Of a stretch of 64,000 bases of DNA, positions 50,201 to 62,050 are shown one piece after another (the stretch's first letter is position 1; each line of letters opens with the position of its first letter). Under the pieces are notes generated by a model. That model made no database searches, was not told where the DNA came from, and was given only the letters and a program-made list of their open reading frames with translations. The stretch spans positions 41,413,559-41,477,558 of the forward strand of contig OY979718.1 of assembly GCA_963855995.1 (NCBI GenBank). The letters run 5' to 3'. The position numbers and the translations under genes are program-made. This stretch comes from Muricea muricata. Lineage: Eukaryota > Cnidaria > Anthozoa > Malacalcyonacea > Plexauridae.

Positions 50201-50879
50201 CACTTTTTTGTAACTAAATAAAATAAGGTAAAAATCTATTCGATCTGCATGGAATATTTATGCTAATGCATAATTTAATACACTAAAAAATAGTCCATGT
50301 ACATCACTATCAATGAAGTAACACGCACGGAAGTGTACGATTTAAACAATGGGTAAAATGGAACTGCCCAAAGTACAAGAAACAGATTGAATATATCCAT
50401 TGTGCAGCTATTCCCTAGTTTATAGCCTGAAATGTGTTAATTAGTATACATTAAAAAATTTAAGTCAGAGTTATTTAAATGAAACAAGACACAAAGGGTA
50501 AAAAGGGGGTAAAAGCTAAAAACCAGCGATGAATATTTGTCTTCTTTTGCCCCCCCCCCCCCCCTTCGAAAAAGGTTTTAAAAGTCATTGAAATGTGGTC
50601 GGTCTTGTTTAAAATAAGTAAATACAAAGTCCTGAAATACTTTTAAAGTGAAGTTACAGGGTTCGAAGAAAAGCGTGTACCGTACAGTATCACGCAGGTG
50701 CATGATTTTATGTTTAGACCCGATATAAGATTTCAAGATAAACATATTATCTGAACAGTTTTGTGCTTCTCCTGGAAATTCTTCAAGGATTTTGGAGTTG
50801 ACTTCACATAAATTACCATCAAAATCATTACCATCAAAATTCAATATGGTATTATGCAATTTAAAATAATCACATTATC

Positions 50880-51210
50880 CAATTTTGTATTCGGCAAAAT
50901 CGTATTCAGCTGTTTTGTATTCGGCAAAATCGTATTCGGCAGGGTTGGTATAGTTTGGCCTATTAGAGGCCAAATAACTCAATTTTGGCTTCTTTTTTTC
51001 TTGCTTGGCCTCAAAAAAAGTTTGGCTTTTTGGCTGCTTTTTGGTTTCTTTCTATTTCAAAGAAATTCTTGGAAAATGATTCGATCTTAGTTTGATTATA
51101 TATTTTAATCGTCATAATGATGTAGGTATACTAATTGTGATATTAAAGGCATTTTGTATTCGGCTGTTTTATATTCGGCAAAATCATATTCGGCTGTTTT
51201 GTATTTAATT
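50880..51210 (+). repeat. GTATTCGGC-word repeat cluster
   Basis: TTTTGTATTCGGC and AAAATCGTATTC(A/G)GC alternate at 50883-50942 and again at 51152-51205, separated by about 210 bp. A short-unit repeat, about 28 bp per double unit. C-runs and A/C stretches around 50550 are also low complexity. Confidence 0.6.
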
Positions 51211-53560
51211 AATATGTTTATAACTGCTTATACCATTGCATTGCAACGGTAGAGAATCTGGAATGGAATATATTACTAGATTTCTTGTCTATTTATTAGG
51301 TTTTTAGTATATACACGATGTATCTAAAAAATATGTGCATGACGATGTAGCTAGCTATAGTAGAGTCGTGCATGGTAAAAGCGTGTCTGAGTCTGAGAGG
51401 CACTGCGTTGGCGTCTTGGCGATAAAACAGGAAATGATTTCCACTAAGTTCGCATGCTCTTTGGTTTCTTGTTCCTATCCAACTTTACTCATAGTTATCA
51501 GTTACTCATAGTTAGAAGTTACTCAATATCAGCACTGAGAAGACTGAAGACATGAATTTTGCTCGTGCTTATCCAAAGCGTATGCACTTCCTAAACGTTG
51601 TTTCTTCAGATGAATAGATTTAGACTTCGTCTTTATATTGCATTTTTCTCTTAACTAGCGTGTGTGTTGTGTGCGCATTCTTCTGTATAGATAATATGAA
51701 TTTCATTCGTTAAACATTTTGTTTGACCTTTCAGTCTTCAAAAACATTCAAAAAACATCATTTTTTCATCACTAAATTAAGCAGCAAAAGGCCGTCAAAA
51801 CGCAGGAAATGCCATTTCCGAGCCCCAAGGATGCCTCCGGACCCCCCTCTCTCTGCAGACATCAGCCTGCCTGCAGACCCTTATTGAACATGTTATTTAG
51901 GAATAAAAATGGTTCAAATAATGTACATCCCTGGTTACAACCGGATGGAATTAATGTGTCGCATTTGATAAGTTTTTTATTGAAAATGTCTAATCTGCCC
52001 CCTTGGTGGCTTGGTCTTTCTTGTTACTCGGAAATTCTCGACTTACGTGCGGGCTACTTTCGGAATATTCCGCTACGGTCCGGAGTTTTCCGAATGTCGA
52101 ACTTCTCTTTAGTTCTTTCTCGTGGCGAAAATTACCTCGGAAATGTCTGTTGAAATTCTTCAAGTTTATTGTCTAAATCCTCGTTTAACTTCAAGGTAAA
52201 ATGCTTTATTTTACATGTTTGTTTGTAGCAGAGTATCTCTTTGGCTATTAGGAATTGTTTTTGGGAGCAACAAGCTTGAACTGAGCGACATATTTCGCTT
52301 TAAACGTTGCACGTTTTGAACTGCTTCGGGGTATATTTTATATGGTACATTGTTGTAATTATTCGTTTAATCATATTCTAATAATGATATATTAAGAACG
52401 GTCGAAAATTTACAGATTTTTTTTGAGGGGTTTAAAACCAGACAGCAGAGTATGGAATTTGCACACCAGAAATATTTTGGCGTTGCACAAATTCGTAATT
52501 TGACAAAATTGTTAGTATGTTGAAAATATATACTTGATAAAAACCCTGTCAAAAGTAAAGTACTGTATGTGTGTTATTGCATTCAGTCATTTCCATATTA
52601 GTACACCAGACTGGAAAATTTTTACAAAATTGATTAGAAAATATATATAGAATATATCAAAATCGCCTGATATCCCAGACTGCATTTCATGCATTCATCC
52701 CCAAAGATCTTCGGCATAGATTTAGCTGAACAAAGTAGTAAAAATAGTAGATATTGGCTTATCTTCAGCGTAGGGTTTACATGGAATGCATCCAGGCTGA
52801 TATCCCAGTTGCACAGTTTCCTCCTCACATTGCACTGGGCATGAAAGTATTTCGCTTGCATATCTGTGAACTGGTTACACATTCTTGCAAACCGGTTTCA
52901 TAAAAAATGCCATGTCGTATTCACTTGCAATGGATAAATTTTGGCATGAACAAAGATGAACTTGTGCATGCACTGGCCATCTTCTGCAGACTGAAACACA
53001 AATTGATTTGGTGTGACAGATTATGTGACATTTCAAAAAACCTTAATGATGTACATACTAAGTGAGAGAAATGTTGTAGACTTTTTAAGTGTACAGGAAG
53101 TTCATGAACCAGTCATAGTTACTTGAATAGAAGTTTGAAGCAACTTCATAAATGAAGTCATGCAATGTCTTAAAAATTACCCAGAGTTAGTGCAAGAGAC
53201 CATTAGATTTTTGCCAAGTCCTTTTAAAATGCAATAAAATATTTTATGGCAGACCCATGATAAATTGATAAAGGGAATGTGTCATTATGTGTGTAAATTA
53301 CTTGAAAAACCCTTTAGAATTGTAACCTAAGCAAAATTCTTGTAAATCTTTCTAGATATATGGTACATTTTATGCTTTCCTGAAGAATTGTTGATGATGA
53401 AAAAGTGCTTCATTCAAAATCATAAATAAAAGGTATATAATGGTCACAGCTATGTCAATAGAATGAATCCTGAAAATTGCTGTTGATGTCAGTTCATTTG
53501 GTAACATTGAGAAGCTCATTTGATCAACTCCGCAATATTTTTTAGAAGTTCCTCAAAAAA
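51211..53560. other. Intergenic region, no gene supported
   Basis: One plus-strand frame of 114 codons (51809-52153) has no recognisable similarity and no splice partner. The rest is AT-rich with ATATC-type words. Nothing firm. Confidence 0.5.
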
Positions 53561-53591
53561 TGCCCTACTTCCTGTTATATGCCTATCATTA

Positions 53592-54730
53592 ATCATTATA
53601 GTTATGTTTGAGCTTGTCCATCATTTTACCCATTTGGCCTCGCAATGGCTCTTTCTATGTGCTACCTGTCGTCATTCAGAACCTTGGCATTTTGCATTGA
53701 AATCAGTTGACATTTTGCATGTATCACTGTGCCACTAGTCTCTTATGAATGAACTAACTTTGGACTTGCCTCGTTATGGTTGGAAAAGCTTACGTGGGAG
53801 ATACCACTTGTTGCAACTTTTTCCTCATTGTTAATTGTACCTGAAATTTTGAAAATGTAGAAACTGTGATGAAATTCTTTGAGACTTGGTGGAAATGACC
53901 AAATGACTCATTGTTTATGAAAAAACTTAGTTTGGAGTTCAGGAAATGCCTTATAGTTATGTTTCAGCTTGTCCATGTTTTTACCTAATTGACCTCCCAA
54001 TGCCTCATTCTATGTTCTACCTGTCCTCATTCAGAACCTTTGCATTTTGCATCAAAATCAGTTGAAATTTTGCATGCATCACTGTACCACTGGTCTGTTT
54101 TGAATTCAGATTAATTTAAGTTAAAGCCCCCCCCCCCCCATGCATAGGGTGGCATATATTTAAATGGTCATTTGAGTATACGCCCCCCTTTGAAATAACA
54201 AAGTTAAAAACGTCAAAAATATCACAAATTTGTTTAAACTTCTGGAGATATAATGGAAGTATGGTTATAATGAACTTTAGTGATGACTCATCGACCAAAT
54301 ATGAGGTTGTTTTGATCAACACAGTATCAATAAAAGATACCACTGTTAACCCTGCCTTTAAAACAATACACGAAAGGTGCGAAAACAAGCGTGTTAAAAC
54401 AATGTGCAATACTGAAATTTGTTATTTTATATATAAAGTATCTCCTTCCAGTTTCGTTAAATATGAGTATGTGCAATTTCAAAACAAATAGGAATGATAA
54501 TACGGAAAATTAACGCTTGTTTAAAGGGGGGCGTATTTAAATATACGCCACCCTATGCATAGGGGGGCTTTAACTTAAATTGATCCTTGAATTCATTATT
54601 CACTAACTTTGGACTTGTCTCGTTATGGTTGGAAAAGCTTAGTGGGAGATTCCACTTGTTGTAACTTTTTTTCTCATTGTTACTTGTACGTGAAATTTTG
54701 AGCATGTGGAAACTGTGATGAAATTCTTTG
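53592..54730 (+). repeat. Tandem duplication, unit about 300-370 bp; second copy split by a MITE
   Basis: Copy 1 (about 53592-53888) and copy 2 (about 53945-54108 plus 54596-54730) share long stretches such as TATAGTTATGTTT, ACCTGTC.TCATTCAGAACC, ACTAACTTTGGACTTG and CTCGTTATGGTTGGAAAAGC. Divergence is perhaps 15 percent. Copy 2 is interrupted by the element at 54109-54587, so the insertion came after the duplication. No coding function seen. Confidence 0.8.
54109..54587. mobile_element. MITE with 8-bp target duplication (hAT-like)
   Basis: 479 bp with inverted ends. The left contains AATTTAAGTTAAAGCC followed by a C-run and CATGCATAGGGTGG; the right carries the complement. Direct repeats TGAATTCA flank it at 54101-54108 and 54588-54595. 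Eight-base duplications suggest hAT, although the terminal bases are not the usual CAG. Copy 1 of the surrounding duplication shows what the empty site looked like. Confidence 0.7.
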
Positions 54731-57700
54731 AAGCTTGACCTTTGAAATACTGACCCAAAAAATGCACCAGACGAGAACACAGACAGAGACCAGCAACAGA
54801 ATACAGTACACACAACTTATAACAAGGAGAGACAAACAAGATGCACAATCAGTCAGCAATTGCAAGCAGTTGCAAGCGGGGAAGCAGCCTGGATAAACAG
54901 TTTTTCAAGCAGCCACACATAGTTCAAGGTGTAGGCCAACCAATAGAAAACTCAATGCGAACGGGTGGGATGCATGCGAAGGTGAAGCGTACAGTGTGAA
55001 ACCCAGCTAGCAAGCAAGCATAGCTAACTGCCAAATGTATGAGGCAATTATTAGAATGCATTCTATTGGTCAAATGTCCACAAATTTGCAAAGCTGCATA
55101 AGTATACATCTAATGAGCCCACATATAATTGATGTTATTAACTATTTTTATTCCATAAACACATATATCAGAGACAAGCTTGGGGGTTATATCCAGCCAC
55201 TTAATATTCTAATATATTTTGTCTTTTTTAATTAGTATCTTTACTAATAGAAATACTGTATCAGTGAATTTTAATGAAATATAGCATAGAGGTCTACATG
55301 TATACAGTGAACGTGTAGTAATATGTACCTTGTTTGTTTAGAATATTCGCATACCTGATACACATATTTGTATGATAGGTGTTATTTTAATTTAGCGCAA
55401 ATGAACTACGTATGATATATGTAACATATGCTTATGATACACATGAGATATGTGGGCATCACTGTAGTTTATTTTAGGGGTGAACACTTGTGGTTTAACA
55501 CAAGTGAAAAAATAATCTCTTGTCTTCAGCCTTTTCTTCAAGCGACGATAGTTTTCCTTAAAAACAGTTTCAGATCACAATGTATTTTAGTAAAATCGAC
55601 AAGCCACCATCTTTTTTGCTATAGTGAATTCTTATCAGACAGGAGGGGTGTGCATTCGTGCGTTACCAAAGACCTGACTGGACTTTGTTTATCTTCTGCC
55701 ATTTTTCTCCATTATGATTTAGTCATTTCACATGCAAAATTATGACTTACAGTATTGGTACAATAACATATGGCTCATTTTATTTCTAACCAATAATATT
55801 CTTGAATTTTTAGACCTACATTGCAAGTTCCAGTGCCTTCAAGTGCCTTCAAAACAAACACTGGTAATGGAAAATATTTAAAAGGTCTATATTTTTATAA
55901 CTTGTTTAAGTGTGAAATGATTTGAAAATTGTATGTTTGCTTGTGACAAGTGGCAGTGCCTATTTAATGACCACAAAGAATGTGCAATGTCAGTATTAGT
56001 TGATTCAAAATATTTATTTTGTTGCTGGTACCAGCTATAGATTTTATCCCAATTGAAGAGAAACGAAATTTCATGCTGCCACAAATCATGGGAAGACACA
56101 TCCCATTTTCAAAACATTTTCCATTTGAAGCAAGCCAAAAATGACAAACTGAGTTTGTTTTGAAAAAAAAAACATATTGCATCTTGTAGTATGGCAATAT
56201 GTTTCAGATATTCAGTCTGAATTTTCAGTCTGGGTAAAGCTATTTCTTCAAATGTTTGTATAAATTTTAAATAAGTTCTTCGTGAGAACATGCATGTTCT
56301 ACCTTTTATTTTCCTTAAAAGACTCAGCAATAATATTTTACGGTAATGATACGAAAACAAAAACAACGAAGCATAACGGTTTGTCATTATTTGTCTTCGC
56401 CATATTACTGTGTTTGTCTTAGAAGATTGAGATGGTTTTTTAAGAAACCAAAATATTTTATGATGATTTTAAATATTTTTGGTATTGTCTTATTCAAATA
56501 ATTTGTACCTTTTCTGTCCTGACACAATTTACATTTCAGAACTTGTTTATCAAAATGAATAAAAGAAAAATATAATTTGGTTTACTTGATCTACCTTCTC
56601 AATCGTCTTCCGTTTTATATAAATTTATACTGTTCAAAATGTTTGTATGAAAATCACAAGTATATATATAAGATTTCAATGAAAACTTGAAAGGTTTGAG
56701 CTAACCCAAGAAAGTTTTTTATTTTCCCAATGCTAATCACTGAACCATAGGTGAAAAGAAATAATAGGTGGAGTGAAAAGAAAAACCAAATTGTGTTTTG
56801 TATAATTTATCATTTTGAAGCTCGTTTACACACACAGAGGCCTTTTAGGCTACAAAATAATTTAAACATGCAAAAAACCAACAAACCTTGTGATTTTAAA
56901 TAAACATTTTGAAGCATTTAAACAAATATTTGCTAAAGTTACTGGGAAAGTAGGACTTGTTTGAATTTGAGTTGAACTGAAGCAACAAGACCTGATTTTG
57001 CGTTGATGACAAAACTTGCGACACAATCAAAAGGAAAGATCTTCTTAAGGAAGTGAGCAGTGTTGCAATGATTAGTCATAAAAAAATGAGCAGCCAATCT
57101 GTATCTGATTTACAAATGCGAACTGCTTGGAATATGAAAACGTACCGGTATTTCAAAGTTTTAAATTTTTAAAATTACAACATATTTTCTTAATTGAGTT
57201 TCGTTTTCACTTTATGCTGACTTATGTTCACGGAAATTTTGTCTTGTTAGGCAATTGAAATAAACAATGCATTAATTAGTTTGCTTCAGTTTAACTTTAC
57301 TTTCAAAAGTTCCATTGTGCAACAGCGGGAATAATGATATAAGAAAACAGGTTTACATGGCTTTTGAACATGGTCTTTTCAACAAGTAAGTAAAGATAAA
57401 TTTATACTTCAAATAAGTGCGTTTTTTACCTGACAACAATAATTTTTAGTCTAAATTGGTCTGTAAATTTCCCAACAACCAGCAATTGTTTGAAACATTC
57501 GATGTTTGAAATTTTGTAGCTTGATTCATTTAACATTTTAGTATAACTGGGTTATATTTGTTCATTTGAGTAATTCAAATGGCAAAGACATTTCAGGATT
57601 TAAAAATAGTCCATGAGCATTTGAAAAAAGCTTCTCTTGGTATAAAAAAGTATCTCATTGTATAAAAACCTAATAAAAATATCACTGTTACATTGACATT

Positions 57701-58680
57701 TAAAGCTTGTTCAGTCATAGCTAAAATATAGTGGAAACGACATTTTAGGAGTAAAATGGTTAAGAGGTTTATTTTTAGAGCTTCATTTTTATTGAAAACA
57801 AACAAAAATAAGAAATGAAATTTTTCAAGCTAAAGTGCTTTTGTATCAACTTGATTAAATATATGCTGTTTCAAGTAGACGTAAAATCTGTTAGAATTAG
57901 AAAAACACAATAATTAGAACGTTTTCGACTGAAACGTCGTCTACATTGCAGTTTCGCTAAATTCAAATTCGTTTATATATTTTAAATTTTATATTGTCAA
58001 CAACAACGTCATCTCTATCTACATGTAGGTTAAATTGTTGTCAAGTTAAAAACAGCATGAGAGAATTATATGGCTTTAGTATTTCATAAAGATTCACTTG
58101 AAAAACAAACTCTCTTTTTACGTTAGAAACGATTTTTTTAAAATTATTTTCATTGCAAGAAGTTTATAAAATAATGTCAAAATGTCAAGGCCGTTTAAAG
58201 ATAAATATTTTCATTTTTGTGACATTTGCAAAAAATTAATTCGTGGAATTCACTCCAAAAGACAAGTCTTATTTTTTAATAACATAAAGTTTCACAAAAC
58301 AGGTTTTATAAAGCATGTTTTGTTGGTCTTGTTTCATCTTAAAGCCATTTATTTTCTCTAATTGTGAAACAACTCTGTAATGTTTCTTCATCAAAGTTAG
58401 TATAGAGTTGTATCATTTATCTTGAAGTATAAATGTTTATCTTGAAAACTTGAATTAAAACCAAGTTCTTTAGCATTGCATTTATTCACTTATGTTCATT
58501 CACTTGTGTTGAGTGCAATGCCAATTGTTTTCTTTCTGCCATGTTTTGTTTTCTTCTATTGTTATTTGAATAAATACACGTTTGTGGTAGTTAGTCTCTT
58601 TTTATTGTTGTTCAAATTTTAATCTGTACAAATTATTTTCAATAAATTGTTTACAAAATTTGCATGTGACCCCCTTTTAA
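54731..58680. other. Long AT-rich region, no gene supported
   Basis: Only short, unconvincing frames on both strands. No recognised protein motif, splice-consistent exon chain, RNA gene or terminal repeat was found in about 4 kb. It could be a long intron, a non-coding transcript or plain intergenic DNA. Confidence 0.5.
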
Positions 58681-58731
58681 CTAAAAATTCAATTCCCATG
58701 GGAATTGAGAAATTGAATAAAAAAAATCTCC

Positions 58732-58850
58732 CTACCCCAGCCAGCTCCCCAAGTGCTACTTTCACCTGAATAGAAATACTTATACATATAGTATAAGTAC
58801 TTCTATTTAATTACAGTGGAAGTAGCACTCGGAGAGCTGGCCGGAGTAGC
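58732..58850. repeat. Long hairpin, arms about 58 bp, almost no loop
   Basis: CCAGCCAGCTCCCCAAGTGC... pairs with ...GCACTCGGAGAGCTGGCCGG. The centre is TATACATATAGTATA near 58791. A few mismatches and bulges are present. It could be a MITE or a small-RNA hairpin precursor. A perfect 18-bp palindrome, CAATTCCCATGGGAATTG, lies just upstream (58690-58707), and CCCATGGGAATT recurs at about 60151. Confidence 0.6.
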
Positions 58851-61090
58851 CGGCAAAGAGAAGACCAACCTTGCAAATGCTAATGCTAATTGCTAAGTTG
58901 ATCTTCTCCAGAGAGCAGCCGCGCATACCTAACAAATTAAAACAACTAACGTTAGTGACTTAAGTACTTAGCATTCAAATTTGATTCCCAAAGCCAAATA
59001 ACAAGTGCCCCCCGCTGATCCTACCAACTTCCTACCTGCCTCAGTTCTAAGCTGTCTTCCTCCGTCCTAAACTCCTGCATTCCATTCGTTACCCTCACAT
59101 TCCTTACCATCGCGCAGTCACTCACAGCTGATAAACCCGCATGCACCACCACCACCACCCCGACTGCCACCCAAATACGAAAATTAAAAGAATTAAAATT
59201 TTGGTGAAGTATGCTATGCCTACTGAGTTTAATTTATTCGGATATTTTAGGCCAAACAGAAACATCAAAGATCACATATACAAACAGGTAAACTGCCTAC
59301 TTACTTTTGCCTTTTTTTGTCAAATATACAAAACTTATCCGGCATTTTGTTACTAATAAACCAGCAGTTTTATGTGCATAACAATATCAATTTTAAAAGA
59401 GAATTCTAGACCAAGCTTGTTGAAACTTATCTGTTCTGTTGGAAACTATTATTGATTTTGATTTTTTAACATACTTCTAAAATTTTAATTCCTTTAATGA
59501 GCCTATAACCCCATGCAAAACTTACACACGGCGCACACCCTCGCATTCCATACATTTAGCTAATAAATTACGTTATAAACAAAAAGCAAAATAAAAAATA
59601 AATTACGTTATCTCTAGCTACTTAAACCCACTTAATCTGAGTTTTTGATCGAGTTTCAAGATAAAAAAACCTTAGCTGAAAGGGCATGGGCTTTGTGTTG
59701 TGTTAACTGGTCCGAAGCAAATAGAAACCTAATCCTTACCAATGTCTGAGGCTGGGTGAAATAAGCATGAGAGTACAGAGTATAAATTACTTTGATTTGA
59801 AAGTCTTTAAAAGGTGAATCGCAAGTTTTTTCATAACTCATCTTTAAGAATTTTTGGTTCAGAATGCAATTCAAGGACCGTACAGCTAAGTACAGTACAA
59901 ATAGATCGAAATATGTTAAGACTTTACCGTACTTTTCATACTTATTTAACCGAAACGCCTTCATTTGCATGGTACGACGCAGCTGCTCTCAAAGTGCACA
60001 AAAACAATGGATTAATTGTTCCATTGTTCCTGCTTGCCAAAACAAACCCGAAAGCACCAAGATACTTATCATATTAAAGTCAAAGAGGATTCTCATTATA
60101 AATTTAAGTCTCCACCATGAATTACCATGAAAATAAAGCAAGCTGTATTCCCATGGGAATTTAAAATGAGCAAAAAAATATAATGAATACATACTGATTT
60201 TCATGCACACATGTATGGTAAATTGAACTAAGAAACAAAGAAATAGTATACTCCCCTGGGAATTTAATCTGATAATAACACAATGCTTCAATTCAACGTT
60301 AACCCAACATAGTAAGTGACATGCTTTATTTTGTTTTGTTTTCAGAAATAGGGACAATGTTCATTCAATTTGCATGCGTGAACGTATTGTTTCTTTCAGA
60401 ATACATTGTCGTTATTGACCACTATATTTTCACCTGATTTTTTAGCTTGAAAATTGAAACCAAATGGAAGTGCCATTTTTCCTAACTTGGAAACTTTTGA
60501 AATATTCCATATCGTTCATTTCTTCACACGCATTAACTCAAGTATCAACCTGGTCACTCAATTTGTCTCTTTTTTTCAACCAGAAACAATTTTGTCAGTG
60601 AGAAACAAAAAAATAACCTAATCCCCTCTTTGATCTCTCAATAATAAGTATCTGGTTCTCTACTAACTTGTAAATTGCCACTACTTTCTATTCCAATGTC
60701 ACGTCTTCTCATTCTTGAATATTGTTATTGTTTTTGGGTCAATGTGATACAGGATCGTTCATTCTGATCTTTTTCTTTTACGTTTCTTCACATCTCATCA
60801 CCTTTTGAAAGAAAAGAAGGTATATGTACGGAAGTGGAATGGTCGAACTCAGGGGGCGGAGCACGCGGATCATTGTCGCTTAAGGTAATCTTCCACTCAA
60901 AATTTGCAATCTTTGCCATTTAGAAAATATAAAAACCGAGTCATTACACTGTTTTTAATGATATCCGCTTAGTTTTAATCAATATCTACAGATAAAGATT
61001 TTGCCCTGATGTACATAAACTTTAAATTTAATTTTGTAATTAAATATCATTTATATCTTTGAGATTATGAAAGAATACGAACGTTTTCAT
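58851..61090. other. Intergenic region, no gene supported
   Basis: AT-rich, with a short CAC run at 59144-59157 and no supportable gene. The frames present are short and of low complexity. Confidence 0.5.
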
Positions 61091-61210
61091 CCAGACATTT
61101 TATAAGTACGATAAAGCATTCGCATCCGATCTGTATCGGATCTACAACCTCTAGCGTTTGTAAATCAGATACAGATCAGCTGCCCATGCTTTATCTCTTA
61201 TAGAAATGTT
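61091..61210. repeat. Imperfect hairpin element
   Basis: ACATTTTATAAG..GATAAAGCAT and GATCTGTATC on the left pair with GATACAGATC and ATGCTTTATC..TTATAGAAATGT on the right, total about 120 bp. Non-coding; probable MITE. Confidence 0.5.
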
Positions 61211-61269
61211 GACCAGTATAGATGATTAGTTTTAGTATAGTTTCGTTAGTAAATTATGGTTTTCGAGCA

Positions 61270-61460
61270 CTCTCCTCCACAGAGGCTTTTTGGTTTCATC
61301 AGACAGTGCATTTTCATTAGTCTTACATGACGTTTCCGTAGATATTGAGGTTCGCGAAGGGTTGTGGGCACAAGCATACCTTGCGCGCACAAGCTAACGT
61401 CTTGTAAGACTAATGAAAATGCACTGTCTTATGAAACCAAAAAGCCTCTGCGGAGGAGAG
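61270..61460. mobile_element. MITE, 65-bp arms, flanked by a 13-bp direct repeat
   Basis: 191 bp. Ends CTCTCCTCC(A/G)CAGAGG are inverted with one difference, and arms continue through AAAAAGCC, GAAACCA and TGCATTTTCATTAGTCTTA. TGGTTTTCGAGCA lies directly on both sides (61257-61269 and 61461-61473). The duplication is longer than the 8-10 bases of most cut-and-paste elements. Confidence 0.75.
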
Positions 61461-61926
61461 TGGTTTTCGAGCATTTTGATTGGTTGCCTGACTGGTAAAT
61501 ATGAGTATTATTTACTGGTTGGCATTTTTTCAAAATGGCTGCCAGTGAAAATGGTTTTCATGTTTTATACTTTTGCCAAAATTAACAAAAGCAGAGCTGC
61601 CTTACAACGTTCAGGACTGGTGTGATATTTTCTAAAATGGGGGGGGGGCAAAAAACTAAACTGCCCAGTATTTTTTATCTAATACCCGACTTTAGTTTGC
61701 CAATTTTATCAGGAAATTACTGGCCACGACCAGCCACTTCAGCCTTCTTATTGGCCAGAAAATACAATGCCTGGCTGAGGTAATGGTAATGACATGTGAC
61801 ATGCGTGGACACAAAAAATCAATTGAATGGTCCTATTGTTCGTTCCCTATACTTTGATTTAGTCAGTCGAAGAGAATCGCCCGATAAAAATCTCGTCCGT
61901 CCGGCTCAAATCGCGTAAATGGTCAA

Positions 61927-61980
61927 ATGATCTTCTCTATCAAGAAGGAAACGGAGAGCGACAAAAGCGTACCCGGTAAA
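61927..61980 (+). CDS. Possible first coding exon of an unidentified gene
   Basis: ATG-led, 18 codons (MIFSIKKETESDKSVPGK), followed at once by a strong GTGAGT donor. The upstream sequence is GC-richer than its surroundings, like a short 5' UTR, and contains a two-codon upstream frame whose stop overlaps this ATG. The basic/acidic start faintly recalls N-termini of UBC12-type enzymes, but that is too weak to name it. No partner exon is found before the window ends; the hAT-like element would lie in its first intron. Confidence 0.25.
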
Positions 61981-62050
61981 GTGAGTACAAATAATATATA
62001 CTTAGTCAATAGTTGAACGCGCTTGTTTCATGGGCTAAATCTAAATATAA

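Noticed and set aside
50578-50859. 93-codon minus-strand frame
   Set aside because: No recognised motif; the start is a short duplicated AATTACCATCAAAATC word and it is adjacent to low-complexity repeats.
51809-52153. 114-codon frame starting MPFPSPKDASG
   Set aside because: No recognisable domain, no splice partner, and part of it looks like repeat-derived sequence (CGGAATATTCCG, CGGTCCGGAG).
59141-59356. Frame starting with a run of histidines
   Set aside because: The His run is a short CAC/CCA repeat; the rest is AT-rich and unsupported.
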